64,000 nt of DNA, taken from the NCBI RefSeq assembly GCF_021044935.1, contig NZ_JAJNMP010000003.1, forward strand, positions 620,001-684,000, in the 5' to 3' direction. The notes under the pieces are model-generated. The model saw only the letters and a list, made by a program, of their open reading frames with translations, did not search any database and had not been told where the DNA came from. Positions 8,778 through 21,381 of the stretch are shown piece by piece (the first letter of the stretch is position 1; each line of letters begins with the position of its first letter). Source of the DNA: Agromyces cavernae. GTDB taxonomy: Bacteria > Actinomycetota > Actinomycetes > Actinomycetales > Microbacteriaceae. A program made the position numbers and the translations under genes.

Positions 8778-9980
8778 TCAGCGGTGCACGAAATCGGGGG
8801 CGACCCCCGAGAAGGCAGCGATGCCGCCGGCGAGGTACACCACGTCGGAATGCCCGAGTGCGCGAAGTGTCCGCGCGGCTCGTCGAGAGCGCGGATCCTG
8901 TTCGCAGTAGACGACGATCGGCACGTCGCCGGGCTTCGGCCCGCCGCCCGACGCGACCTCCCCGAGCGGGAAGAGTTCGCTCCCGCGAATGCGGCGGCGC
9001 TCCGCCTCGGCGGGTTCGCGCACGTCGACGAGGCGCAGCGGCGCGCCGCCGCGCAGGCGCGCCAGCAGTTCGGCGGCCGTGACCGGTCGAGCGGATGCCT
9101 CGGCAGCGATGCCGTCGGGTTCGCCCGCGCTCGACGGGTCGATGCCGCAGAAGATCTCGTAGTCGATGAGGCTCGTGATCTCAGGGGCATCCGCGATCGC
9201 CTCGTAGGAGATCTCCGGGGTGCGGCCGGTCAGCGCATCGAGGGTCAGGACACGACCGAGCAAGAGCTCGCCGACGCCGGTGATGACCTTCACGACTTCG
9301 GTCGCCATGAGTGCGCCGACGGTCGCGCACACGCTCGGCAGCACCCCGCCCAGCTCGCAGGAGGGCACCTCGCCGGGTGCGGACGGCACGGGGAACAGGT
9401 CGCGGTAGGTCGGGCCATGCGGGTGCCACGCGACCCCGACCTGGCCGTGGTAGCGGAGGATCGCGCCCCAGACGAGGGGCGTGCCGGCGAGCACCGCCGC
9501 GTCGTTCGTGAGATACCGGGTGGGGAAGTTGTCGCTCCCGTCGACGATCAGGTCGTATCCGGCGAGAATGCCCCGGATACTCGCCGCGGTGAGCCGCTCG
9601 CCGTGGCGCACCACGAGGCAGGCCGGGTCGATCGCCGCGACGGTCTCGGCGAGGGAGTCGACCTTCGACCGGCCGATGTCGGCGACGCCGTGGCTCACCT
9701 GGCGGTGCAGATTCGACAGCTCCACGGTGTCGTCGTCGGCGATGCCGATGGTGCCGACGCCCGAACCCGCGAGGTACGGCACGAGCGCGCTGCCGAGCCC
9801 GCCTGCGCCCACTACGAGCACCCTCGCCGCAGCGAGGCGGCGCTGGGCGAGCTCGCCGAAGCCGGGGAGCATGAGCTGCCGGCTGAACCGCGCGATGCGG
9901 TCGGGTGCGAGCTGCGGCCCGGGTTCGACGAGGGGGACGGGACGCCGCGATCCGCTCCGCGCGGCGTACGGCGTGTTCAT
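8778..9980 (-). CDS. thiF: ThiF/MoeZ-type adenylyltransferase with rhodanese domain
   Basis: The 400-residue protein combines an E1-like domain (residues about 25-270) with a C-terminal rhodanese domain (about 300-400). Visible motifs are the nucleotide loop VVGAGGLGSALVPYLAGSGVG, DDDTVELSNLHRQ, DGSDNFPTRYLTND and, in the rhodanese part, VVYCEQDPRS with the persulfide Cys. The first zinc Cys pair of E. coli MoeB is replaced by YRDLFP, as in actinobacterial MoeZ. It should adenylate the C-terminal GG of ThiS and pass it sulfur for thiazole formation; a second role in molybdopterin or thiocarboxylate chemistry is possible. Its start overlaps the thiD stop (ATGA), making it the third gene of the minus-strand thi operon. 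Confidence 0.88.
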   Translation of the reverse strand: MNTPYAARSGSRRPVPLVEPGPQLAPDRIARFSRQLMLPGFGELAQRRLAAARVLVVGAGGLGSALVPYLAGSGVGTIGIADDDTVELSNLHRQVSHGVADIGRSKVDSLAETVAAIDPACLVVRHGERLTAASIRGILAGYDLIVDGSDNFPTRYLTNDAAVLAGTPLVWGAILRYHGQVGVAWHPHGPTYRDLFPVPSAPGEVPSCELGGVLPSVCATVGALMATEVVKVITGVGELLLGRVLTLDALTGRTPEISYEAIADAPEITSLIDYEIFCGIDPSSAGEPDGIAAEASARPVTAAELLARLRGGAPLRLVDVREPAEAERRRIRGSELFPLGEVASGGGPKPGDVPIVVYCEQDPRSRRAARTLRALGHSDVVYLAGGIAAFSGVAPDFVHR

Positions 9981-10897
9981 GCGGACATCCTTCGCCGCGC
10001 ACCACTCAGCCCGCCGCCGCCGGCGACCGGCCCCGCGACGGCGTCGTCGGCAGTCGGAGCGGTGCGAACGCCCCCGCGCGCCCACAGACCCGCGAAGTGA
10101 CTGATCGGGCCGTTGCCGGCCCCGACCTCGAGCGACTCGCCGCCCGCGAGGGACTCCCGGAGCCAGGCCCGCGCCTCGGCCACCGCGGGCTCCCACTCGC
10201 CGAACTCCGCGCGCAGGGAGGCGATCGCCGACGAGAGCGAACATCCGGTGCCGTGCGTCGCGGTGGTCTGGATGCGGGCGCCGGGGAACTCGACGATGCG
10301 CGATCCGCGGGCATCGACGAGGGCATCCGGCGAGCTCGCGCCGCCGAGGTGCCCGCCCTTCGCAAGCACCAGTACGCCGTACTCCGCCGAGACCCGTTCG
10401 GCCTGCACGAGGGCGTCAGCCCAGGTGTCGGCACGAGGCTCGCGGGCGATCACGGCGATCTCGTTCAGGTTCGGCGTGATGAGGTGCACTGCCGGGATCA
10501 GCTCTCGAAGCGCCGTTTCCGCATCCGCGTCGAGCAGTCGGTCACCGCTCGTCGCGATCATCACGGGATCGAGTACGACTACGGGCGGCCGGGCACGGCC
10601 GAGCCATCTGGCGACGGTGCGGATGATCTCGGCGTCCGCGAGCATGCCGATCTTCACCGCATCGATCGCGACGTCGTCGCTCACCGCGTCGAGCTGCGCG
10701 CCGAGGAATGCGGCCGGCGGCACATGAACGCTGCGCACGCCTCGCGTGTTCTGCGCGACGAGGGCGGTGACCACCGCCATGCCGTAGCCGCCCACGGCGG
10801 CGATCGACTTCAGGTCGGCCTGGATCCCCGCACCGCCTGAGGGGTCGGTGCCGGCGATGCTGAGCACGCGAGGTGCGCGCCGGCTCGCGACATCCAT
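9977..10897 (-). CDS. thiD: Hydroxymethylpyrimidine/phosphomethylpyrimidine kinase
   Basis: ThiD phosphorylates HMP and HMP-phosphate to give HMP pyrophosphate for thiamine assembly. The 306-residue ribokinase-fold protein has the family segments VLSIAGTDPSGGAGIQADLK near the N-terminus, KIGMLADAEI, VLDPVMIATSG, ITPNLNE and the anion-hole motif ATHGTGCSLSSAIAS with the catalytic Asp position read as His-Gly-Thr-Gly-Cys. The C-terminus (about 270-306) is a low-complexity tail. ATG 10897 overlaps the thiE stop (TGATG) and its stop overlaps thiF (ATGA), so the three are coupled. Confidence 0.92.
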   Translation of the reverse strand: MDVASRRAPRVLSIAGTDPSGGAGIQADLKSIAAVGGYGMAVVTALVAQNTRGVRSVHVPPAAFLGAQLDAVSDDVAIDAVKIGMLADAEIIRTVARWLGRARPPVVVLDPVMIATSGDRLLDADAETALRELIPAVHLITPNLNEIAVIAREPRADTWADALVQAERVSAEYGVLVLAKGGHLGGASSPDALVDARGSRIVEFPGARIQTTATHGTGCSLSSAIASLRAEFGEWEPAVAEARAWLRESLAGGESLEVGAGNGPISHFAGLWARGGVRTAPTADDAVAGPVAGGGGLSGARRRMSA

Positions 10898-11577
10898 CAC
10901 CCGCTCCGCCACGCTGCCGCGAACCGCGCCGCCGCACCGCGCGGATCGGTCGCCCCGCAGACGGCCGACACGACCGCCACTCCTGCGGCTCTCGCCTTGC
11001 GGAGCGCAGGCACATCGGCGTGCGTGATCCCGCCGATCGCCACGCACGGCAGCTCCGCGGCGGCCGCGATTCGGGCGAACCCGGCGACGCCGATCACCGG
11101 CGCGTGGTCGGGCTTCGTCGAAGTCGCGCGGATGACACCCACGCCGAGGTAGTCGACCGTGCCGCGCGGCATCCGTCGTACCGCGGCGAGGTGGGGCTCG
11201 CTGGAGGCGGTGAGCCCGACGATCGCCTCGGGCCCGAGACGATCGCGGGCGACCGAGACCGCGGCATCACCCTGACCGAGGTGCACGCCGTCGACCGGTA
11301 GCCCATACGCCCGCGCGGCGAGCGCGATATCGAGCCGGTCGTTCACGAGCAGCGCAGCGCGGCCGTCGACCACGCTCGACAGCCGCTCCAGCTGCCTCAG
11401 GAACGCCGAGGCATCCGCGGTCTTGTCCCGAAGCTGCACGACGCTCACCCCGCCGTCGATCGCGTCGGCCACCACGGACTCCACCCCGCGCGCACCGCAG
11501 CGCACGGCATCCGTGACGAGGTAGACCGAGAGGTGGAGTGCGGTGCGGGCCGGGGCGGCAGTCAGGCGATCGCGCAT
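10897..11577 (-). CDS. thiE: Thiamine phosphate synthase
   Basis: ThiE joins HMP-PP and thiazole phosphate to make thiamine monophosphate. The 226-residue TIM-barrel protein shows VYLVTDAVRCG, the pyrophosphate-binding VVQLRDKTADA, LLVNDRLDIAL, GVHLGQGDA, TASSEPH, YLGVGVIRATSTK and AIGGITHADV. It is the first gene of the minus-strand thi operon. Its ATG 11577 follows the TPP riboswitch directly, so thiE, thiD and thiF should all be shut off by thiamine pyrophosphate. Confidence 0.93.
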   Translation of the reverse strand: MRDRLTAAPARTALHLSVYLVTDAVRCGARGVESVVADAIDGGVSVVQLRDKTADASAFLRQLERLSSVVDGRAALLVNDRLDIALAARAYGLPVDGVHLGQGDAAVSVARDRLGPEAIVGLTASSEPHLAAVRRMPRGTVDYLGVGVIRATSTKPDHAPVIGVAGFARIAAAAELPCVAIGGITHADVPALRKARAAGVAVVSAVCGATDPRGAAARFAAAWRSG

Positions 11578-11582
11578 TGCGA

Positions 11583-11665
11583 CATCCCTTCGCTAGTACG
11601 AACTAGATCAGGTTCAACGGGTGTGATCTCAGCCGGGCGTCTGGTGGGCGCGGCACCCCGTGTCA
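11583..11665 (-). ncRNA. TPP riboswitch controlling thiE-thiD-thiF
   Basis: Read on the minus strand, the leader has the THI-box order: CGGGGTGCC, a variable stem, GGCTGAGAT, ACCC, TTGAACCTGATCTAG and a closing GCGAAGGGA. The 3' arm (GCGAAGGGA, about 11583-11591) lies just upstream of the ATG at 11577 and carries the only purine-rich ribosome site. Ligand binding would therefore hide the ribosome site; no separate terminator hairpin is visible. Confidence 0.92.
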
Positions 11666-11674
11666 TTCCGAGCG

Positions 11675-11702
11675 AGCCTAGCGGACCTCGCAGTTCTGTC
11701 AA
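11675..11702 (-). promoter_or_regulatory. Promoter of the thiE operon
   Basis: TTGACA (11697-11702) and TAGGCT (11675-11680) on the minus strand are separated by 16 bases. They place the transcript start near 11668, exactly at the 5' edge of the TPP riboswitch. Confidence 0.75.
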
Positions 11703-11764
11703 CGCGAGCTGCCGGCCGCGGTTCGCCGGCGAGCCGCATGCGCTATGGTCGGTCTCACCAACCC

Positions 11765-11850
11765 ACACGGGAGTCCGCGGCAGCGGGCTGAGATGGAGCT
11801 GTTCCGCTCCGACCGTCGAACCTGATCCGGATCATGCCGGCGAAGGAAGT
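11765..11850 (+). ncRNA. TPP riboswitch controlling thiO-thiS-thiG-tenI-thiC
   Basis: The plus-strand leader shows CACGGGAGTCC, GGGCTGAGAT, TCGAACCTGATCCGGATCATGCCGG and GCGAAGGAAGTGAGG in THI-box order. The last purine-rich segment (GTGAGGA) also serves as ribosome site for GTG 11865, so control at translation start is likely. A possible -10, TATGGT (11744-11749), lies just upstream; its -35 is weak. Confidence 0.92.
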
Positions 11851-11864
11851 GAGGAACGATTCCT

Positions 11865-16245
<4,381 letters not shown>

Positions 16246-16359
16246 CCCGCGGACCCCGAGCGGGCACGAGGAGCATCAGCAGATGACGCTCGTCACCGTT
16301 CGGTACGTCGCGGGCGCAGACCTGGATTCCATCTGCCGCACGTCGAGCGCGGTCGTTCC

Positions 16360-16500
16360 TCAGGACGCCGCTGCTTCCGCTGCCTTCTTCAGGTCGGCGG
16401 TGAACTGCTCGAAGCTCACGTCGAACGGCGGGATCATCCGGGCGAAGACGAGGAGTAGGTCGACTCCTTCAGCGACAGGTGAACACCATCGAGGGCGGGC
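16360..16500 (-). pseudogene. Possible remnant of a minus-strand gene
   Basis: Between thiC and the AraC gene, the minus strand reads VAEGVDLLLVFARMIPPF, then DVSFEQFTADLKKAAEAAAS and a stop at 16360-16362. This looks like a genuine protein C-terminus, but no start or upstream domain remains. I do not recognise the family. The 5' part may have been lost when the AraC/reductase pair arrived. The remaining bases from 16246 hold nothing else I can support. Confidence 0.3.
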
Positions 16501-16519
16501 CGTCGGCGATGATGTCAGT

Positions 16520-17359
16520 GTGGAGTATGTGTCCAGGGTGCCCGGTCCGCCGTTGGACGGGCTGATCGGCGACCTCTACTACCTGGAGGGCGCTCCGCCG
16601 TACTCCCGGCTGATGCTGCCGGCGGCGCCCGCGCCTCTGCTCATCGTCAACCTGGGGGCGCCGTTCCTCATCCGCGCAGGCGCCGACGTAGAAGCCGTGG
16701 AATACGCCGATGGCTGCGCGGTCACCACGCCCACCCGTGCGTGGGAGTTCGGCTACCCGACCCCGACGCGGTCCGTGGGCGTCCACTTCATGCCGTGGGG
16801 GCTGGCACCGTTCCTTCCGATGCCGGCGGCCGAGTTGTGCGACCGACCGGCGACGGTGGAGCAGATCTGGGGCCGGCCCGCTGTCGCTGAGTTGCGACGC
16901 CGACTGACCTTGGCGGACGCACCGCACGAAATGCTGATGTTGCTCGAGGAGGAACTGGTGCGACGGCTGCGCGCGATCAACGGCCTGGACATCGTCCGCC
17001 ACATGAGCAGCGCCATCGCGGAGACCGGCGGAGCGGTGCCGATCAGCGACGTCGGCGGGGCAGCCCACGCCAGCAGCACGTACTTGGCGAAGCGGTTCAA
17101 GGAGATCATCGGCGTCACACCGAAGCGGCTGGCGCGCAGCTACCGATTCACCGCCACCGTGTTGGCGATCAACGTAGCCGCACCTATCGACTGGGGCGAC
17201 GTTGCCGCTGCCGCAGGCTACTTCGACCAAGCTCACTTCGTCCACGAATTCCGGGAGTTCACCGGGCTCACGCCGACGCGGTATGTCGAAGTCCGGCGAC
17301 GCTTTCTCCGCGAACATCCCGACCACGCGCTGGATGGCTGGCCGCTGCCGGCCGATTGA
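16520..17359 (+). CDS. AraC-family transcriptional regulator
   Basis: About 279 residues with a DUF6597-like N-terminal sensor (PGPPLDGLIGDLYYLEGAPPY) and a C-terminal AraC double HTH ending in AGYFDQAHFVHEFREFTGLTPTRYVEVRR, a classic HTH_18 signature. The start is uncertain: GTG 16520 and 16529 fit the family N-terminus, but neither has a strong ribosome site; the same frame is open back to 16283. It is followed after 62 bases by a RibD-type reductase, a pairing common in actinobacteria, where the regulator probably controls its neighbour. Base composition is slightly lower in GC than the thi genes. Confidence 0.82.
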   Translation: MEYVSRVPGPPLDGLIGDLYYLEGAPPYSRLMLPAAPAPLLIVNLGAPFLIRAGADVEAVEYADGCAVTTPTRAWEFGYPTPTRSVGVHFMPWGLAPFLPMPAAELCDRPATVEQIWGRPAVAELRRRLTLADAPHEMLMLLEEELVRRLRAINGLDIVRHMSSAIAETGGAVPISDVGGAAHASSTYLAKRFKEIIGVTPKRLARSYRFTATVLAINVAAPIDWGDVAAAAGYFDQAHFVHEFREFTGLTPTRYVEVRRRFLREHPDHALDGWPLPAD

Positions 17360-17421
17360 TTTCTTACAAGAGCGACCACTCACGACACACGAGACTTGGG
17401 ACTCCAACAGAGGAGGAACTC

Positions 17422-18003
17422 ATGGGGAAAGTGGTCATGAATGCGTCGGTCTCGGTGGATGGCTTCATTGCGGCTGAGAACGACGATCCCGGCCCGCTGT
17501 TCGAATGGTTGGTCAGCGGTGACGTGCCGTTGGACGACAGCGGCGTACTGAACGTGTCGCAAGCGTCCTACGACCACATCCGGCCGTACTGGGACGAGAT
17601 CGGGGTGACAATCGCCGGTCGCCACGTCTTCGACCTCACGGACGGCTGGGACGGGAAGCCTCCGAGCGGGATCGACCACGTGGTCGTCGTGACACACCGG
17701 CCGGCGCCCGAGGGCTGGGACTCCAACGCAGCGTTTCACTTCGTCGACGGTATCGAGGCGGCCGTGGCCAAGGCGAGGGAGCTCGCGGGTGGCCGCACTG
17801 TCGAGGTTGCTGCTGGCGACGTCGGCGGCCAGGTGCTCGCCGCAGGTTTGGTCGACGAGGTACGCATGGACGTCGCACCTGTCGTGCTCGGGTCCGGCAA
17901 GCGCTACTTCGGCTCCGTCGACTCGCAGCACGTGCTGGAAGACCCGGACGTAGTCGTTCAGGGCGACCGGGTGCTTCACCTACGGTATCGGGTGCGCCGT
18001 TGA
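17422..18003 (+). CDS. RibD C-terminal/dihydrofolate-reductase-like protein
   Basis: The 193-residue protein has the DHFR-like fold seen in YyaP/YwjB and the RibD C-terminus: MGKVVMNASVSVDGFIA, GVTIAGRHVFDLTDGW, VVVTHRPAPEGW, TVEVAAGDVGGQVLAAGLVDEVRMDVAPVVLGSGKRYF. AGGAGG at 17411-17416 sits five bases before ATG 17422. Substrate is unknown for this subfamily; it is not the essential folA type. It is probably co-transcribed with the AraC gene. Confidence 0.83.
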   Translation: MGKVVMNASVSVDGFIAAENDDPGPLFEWLVSGDVPLDDSGVLNVSQASYDHIRPYWDEIGVTIAGRHVFDLTDGWDGKPPSGIDHVVVVTHRPAPEGWDSNAAFHFVDGIEAAVAKARELAGGRTVEVAAGDVGGQVLAAGLVDEVRMDVAPVVLGSGKRYFGSVDSQHVLEDPDVVVQGDRVLHLRYRVRR

Positions 18004-18122
18004 CCGATCTGAGTGGGTACGCGAAAAGTCCACCATGACGGTGACACGAGATGGGGCCCGCGACTCGTTGAACGAGAACGAGTTCATCGGCGGCAGAAAT
18101 CCCTGACTAACCAAGCCTTTTG

Positions 18123-18196
18123 TAGCGAGGGCGGGACTCGAACCCGCGACACCACGATTATGAGCCGTGTGCTCTAACCACCTGAGCTACCCCGCC
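18123..18196 (-). tRNA. tRNA-Met (CAU)
   Basis: A full cloverleaf on the minus strand: acceptor GGCGGGG paired with CCTCGCT (two G-U pairs), D arm GCTCAGGTGGTTAGAGC, anticodon loop CTCATAA in stem CACGG/TCGTG, T arm GCGGG-TTCGAGT-CCCGC. The 5' G and non-initiator acceptor indicate the elongator Met. CCA is not encoded. Confidence 0.9.
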
Positions 18197-18233
18197 GGGA
18201 AGGTTCTTCGAGCATACGCCCCTACCGAACCAG

Positions 18234-18305
<72 letters not shown>

Positions 18306-18385
18306 GTGTGCCGCAATTGGCAACCGTACGAGGATATCACCTCGCAAGGGGTGCTTCGAACCATGCCGAGCCACCGTCGGGTGGG

Positions 18386-20272
18386 TCACCAGGCGGGCGC
18401 CGCGACGCCCGGCAAGGTCCAGACCGCGAACGTCGCTCCGGTCGCCGAGAGCGTCACGAGGCCATCGGATGTCGCGAGCCCCGCATCGCCGAACATCGCG
18501 GTCGCGGCATCCGATCGCAACAGGGCACCCGGCTCCAACGACAGCGCTGCCGACTCGAACGACAGCGTCGACGCCGCGCGCGCGGCGAAGACGAGCAGGG
18601 TCTCGTCCGCCGATTCCCGCACGAAGGCGACCGCATCGTCGTCGACCGCGAGCCAGCGGATGCCACCGGTCGCGAGCACCGGATGCGCCCGCCGAAGCGC
18701 GACGAGCGCACGATAGGCGTCCAGCACCGGCGCGACATCCGCCGAGCCCTCGCTCCCCCACGGGATCGGCGTGCGCGACGCCTCGCCGTCGACGCCCGTG
18801 AGCCCGAACTCATCGCCCGCCCACACGACCGGGATGCCCGGCAGCGTCACCGCGAGCCCGAACGCGACCGGCACAGTGCCGGGCAGGGCAGAGGTCGCGA
18901 ACCGCGGGGTGTCGTGCGTGTCGAGCGCGTTCATGGTCGCGATGCGGGTGCGCCAGGGGAATCCGGCGGCGAAGCGGTGGTGCGCCGCGACGAACTCGCC
19001 ACCCGTGAACGTCGGCACCTGCGCGAGCGCGAATCCGATGCCGCCGCCGGCCGGGCTGCCCGGCTGCGCCAGCCAGCTCCACAGCGGCCTCGTGAACGGC
19101 GTGTACGTCATCGCGCCGTGCCACGCGTCGCCCTGGAAGTCGCTCGCCGCATCGTTCGTCGACTCGCCCAGCAGGATCGTGTCGGGATTCACCTCGAGCA
19201 TCGTCGCGCGGATCGTGCGCCGCACCTGCTCGTTGAGGTCTTCGTCGCCGAGCCGCCCGGTCATGTTCGCGACGTCGATGCGCCACCCGTCGAGGTTGAA
19301 CGGCGGCGCGAGGAACCGGGCCACGACCGATTCGGCGCCCTCGATGAAGCGGCGGCGCAGCTCAGGCGACTTCCAGTCGAACTTCGGCAGGCTCGGCACG
19401 CCCAACCACGACTCGTACGTGCCGTCGTCGTGCAGGTAGTAGAAGGCCCGCTCAGGCGCGGCCGGGTCGGCCTGCGCCGCACGGAACCACTCGTGCGCGT
19501 CGCCCGAGTGGTTCGACGTGAGGTCTCCGATGACGCGGATGCCCCGTGCGTGAGCCGCCTCGACGAGCCGGACCAGCGCGTCGTCGCCGCCGAGCAGGGG
19601 GTCGACGTGGTCGAAGGTCGACGCGTCGTAGCGGTGGTTCGACCGCGCCGGGAAGAACGGGGTGAGATAGAGCAGGTTCACGCCGAGCGACTCGAGATGG
19701 TCGAGGTGCTCGCGCACCCCGTCGAGGTCACCGCCGTAGAGCTGCGCCGAGCGGGCCGGCGGCACGAGGTCGACCGGGTCGCTCCACTCGGCGGGGATCG
19801 CCCAGTCGGGCGTCGGGCGCCCGTCGGCGCCGGGCCCGGTGGACGCTGCCGCCTTCGCGAACCGGTCGGGGAACACCTGGTACAGCACGCTCGACGCGGC
19901 CCACTCGGGCGCCTGCGCGTGCGCGACGAGCTTGAAGTCGTCGTGATCACGCACCTCGACGCTCGACAGCCCGGCCTGGTTCAGCCAGTGCTGGCGACCG
20001 TCGTCGCCGACGAGCAGCCAGCGGTACCCGTGCACGGGGTTCTCGACCTCGACCGCGGCCTCCCACCACTGCCAGCCGTCGGCCGATGCCACGACCGACG
20101 CCTCGTCGAACCGCGGCTCGCGGTTCGGGTTCGACCGCGTGCCGACCCACCGCAGCGGCCCGAACGCGTCGGGCACGCGCAGCCGCACCCGCACGACCTC
20201 GCCGAGCGCGGGCGCCTGAGTCGAGACGTGCAGGGGCGATCCGTCGTGGTGCGGGTTCAGTCGCTCAGGCAT
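18386..20272 (-). CDS. GH13 maltodextrin hydrolase (cyclomaltodextrinase/neopullulanase type)
   Basis: The 628-residue cytoplasmic enzyme has an N-terminal beta domain (about 1-115) and a GH13 barrel. Catalytic positions are visible: nucleophile Asp in GWRIDVAN, acid/base Glu in ILLGEST and the third Asp in ALDTHDTPR; the barrel opens with SSVLYQVFPDRFA and has YLTPFFPARSNHRYD. Family members hydrolyse cyclodextrins, pullulan and short maltodextrins. It lies downstream of malE-malF-malG on the same strand (gap 119 bases) and is likely co-regulated to process the imported oligosaccharides. Exact specificity cannot be read. Confidence 0.87.
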   Translation of the reverse strand: MPERLNPHHDGSPLHVSTQAPALGEVVRVRLRVPDAFGPLRWVGTRSNPNREPRFDEASVVASADGWQWWEAAVEVENPVHGYRWLLVGDDGRQHWLNQAGLSSVEVRDHDDFKLVAHAQAPEWAASSVLYQVFPDRFAKAAASTGPGADGRPTPDWAIPAEWSDPVDLVPPARSAQLYGGDLDGVREHLDHLESLGVNLLYLTPFFPARSNHRYDASTFDHVDPLLGGDDALVRLVEAAHARGIRVIGDLTSNHSGDAHEWFRAAQADPAAPERAFYYLHDDGTYESWLGVPSLPKFDWKSPELRRRFIEGAESVVARFLAPPFNLDGWRIDVANMTGRLGDEDLNEQVRRTIRATMLEVNPDTILLGESTNDAASDFQGDAWHGAMTYTPFTRPLWSWLAQPGSPAGGGIGFALAQVPTFTGGEFVAAHHRFAAGFPWRTRIATMNALDTHDTPRFATSALPGTVPVAFGLAVTLPGIPVVWAGDEFGLTGVDGEASRTPIPWGSEGSADVAPVLDAYRALVALRRAHPVLATGGIRWLAVDDDAVAFVRESADETLLVFAARAASTLSFESAALSLEPGALLRSDAATAMFGDAGLATSDGLVTLSATGATFAVWTLPGVAAPAW

Positions 20273-20391
20273 GGTTCGAACCTTTCAGACGCAGGTTTCG
20301 GGAAGGTTGACTCGCGCTGAGACATCCGATTCGCCCGCAATCGCAGCTGCCGGCGACGCGACGCCCGACCGACGACCGACCGACGCCCGCC

Positions 20392-21381
20392 CTACTTGAC
20401 TGCGCCGGCCGTGAGGCCGCCGACGATGTACTTCTGCAGCCAGAGGAACAGGGCCACCACCGGCAGTGCCGCCATCACCGCGCCGGCTGAGAACGCGCTC
20501 CAGTCGGCGTATCGCGGATTCGACACGAGCTTCGTGAGGCCGACCGCGAGCGTCTGCTTGTCGGTGTCGATGAGGATCACGGATGCCACGGCGAACTCGT
20601 TCACCGTGAAGATGAACGAGATCAGGGCCACGACCGCGAGGATCGGCGCCGCGAGCCGCAGGATGATCGTGAAGAAGATGCGCGCGTGCCCGGCGCCGTC
20701 GATCTTCGCGGCCTCGTCGATCGACGCGGGGATCGTGTTGAAGAAGCCGTACATCAGGAACGTGTTCACCCCGAGCGCGCCGCCGAGGTACACCATGATC
20801 AGGCCGATGTGCGTGTTGAGGCCGATCGCCGGGAACCAGTCGCTGATCGCCGACATCAGCAGGAAGATCGCGACGACCGCGAGCATCTGCGGGAACATCT
20901 GCACCACGACGATCGTGACCAGCCCCACACGGCGGCCGGCGAAGCGCATGCGCGAGAAGGAGTACGCCGCGAGCGCGCCGAGGAACACCGTCGCGACAGC
21001 GGTCACGCTCGCGATCAGGATCGTGTTGCCGAACCACTGGGGGAACGGCACCTGCGGGTCGGTGAGGATGCGCACGTAGCTGTCGAGCCCGATCTTCGAG
21101 AACAACGCGTTCGAGCCGGTCAGGGTGCCCTGCGGGTTCAGCGACGACGAGACCACGAAGACGATCGGGAACAGCGCGAACACGACCATCACGATGCCGA
21201 CGATGTGGCGCCACCCGGTGGCCCGGAACCAGCGGGCGAAGTTGAACGGTCGCTTCGAGCGGACGCCCCGAGGGTGCGCCGCACGCTCTGCCTCGGCGTC
21301 GAGCGCCGTCGCCATGATCTCGCCCGACGCACGGTCGGCCTCGACCCAGGAGTAGTGCTCCTTGGTGCCCTTCTTGGCCAT
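20392..21381 (-). CDS. malG: Maltose/maltodextrin ABC transporter permease (MalG type)
   Basis: A 329-residue inner-membrane permease with about six membrane segments; the N-terminal 45 residues are cytoplasmic. The EAA loop that contacts the ATPase reads IDEAAKIDGAGHARIFFTIIL. Its start overlaps the malF stop by one base. No ATPase gene is in the locus, so a shared MsiK-type ATPase encoded elsewhere is expected, as in many actinobacteria. Confidence 0.9.
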   Translation of the reverse strand: MAKKGTKEHYSWVEADRASGEIMATALDAEAERAAHPRGVRSKRPFNFARWFRATGWRHIVGIVMVVFALFPIVFVVSSSLNPQGTLTGSNALFSKIGLDSYVRILTDPQVPFPQWFGNTILIASVTAVATVFLGALAAYSFSRMRFAGRRVGLVTIVVVQMFPQMLAVVAIFLLMSAISDWFPAIGLNTHIGLIMVYLGGALGVNTFLMYGFFNTIPASIDEAAKIDGAGHARIFFTIILRLAAPILAVVALISFIFTVNEFAVASVILIDTDKQTLAVGLTKLVSNPRYADWSAFSAGAVMAALPVVALFLWLQKYIVGGLTAGAVK

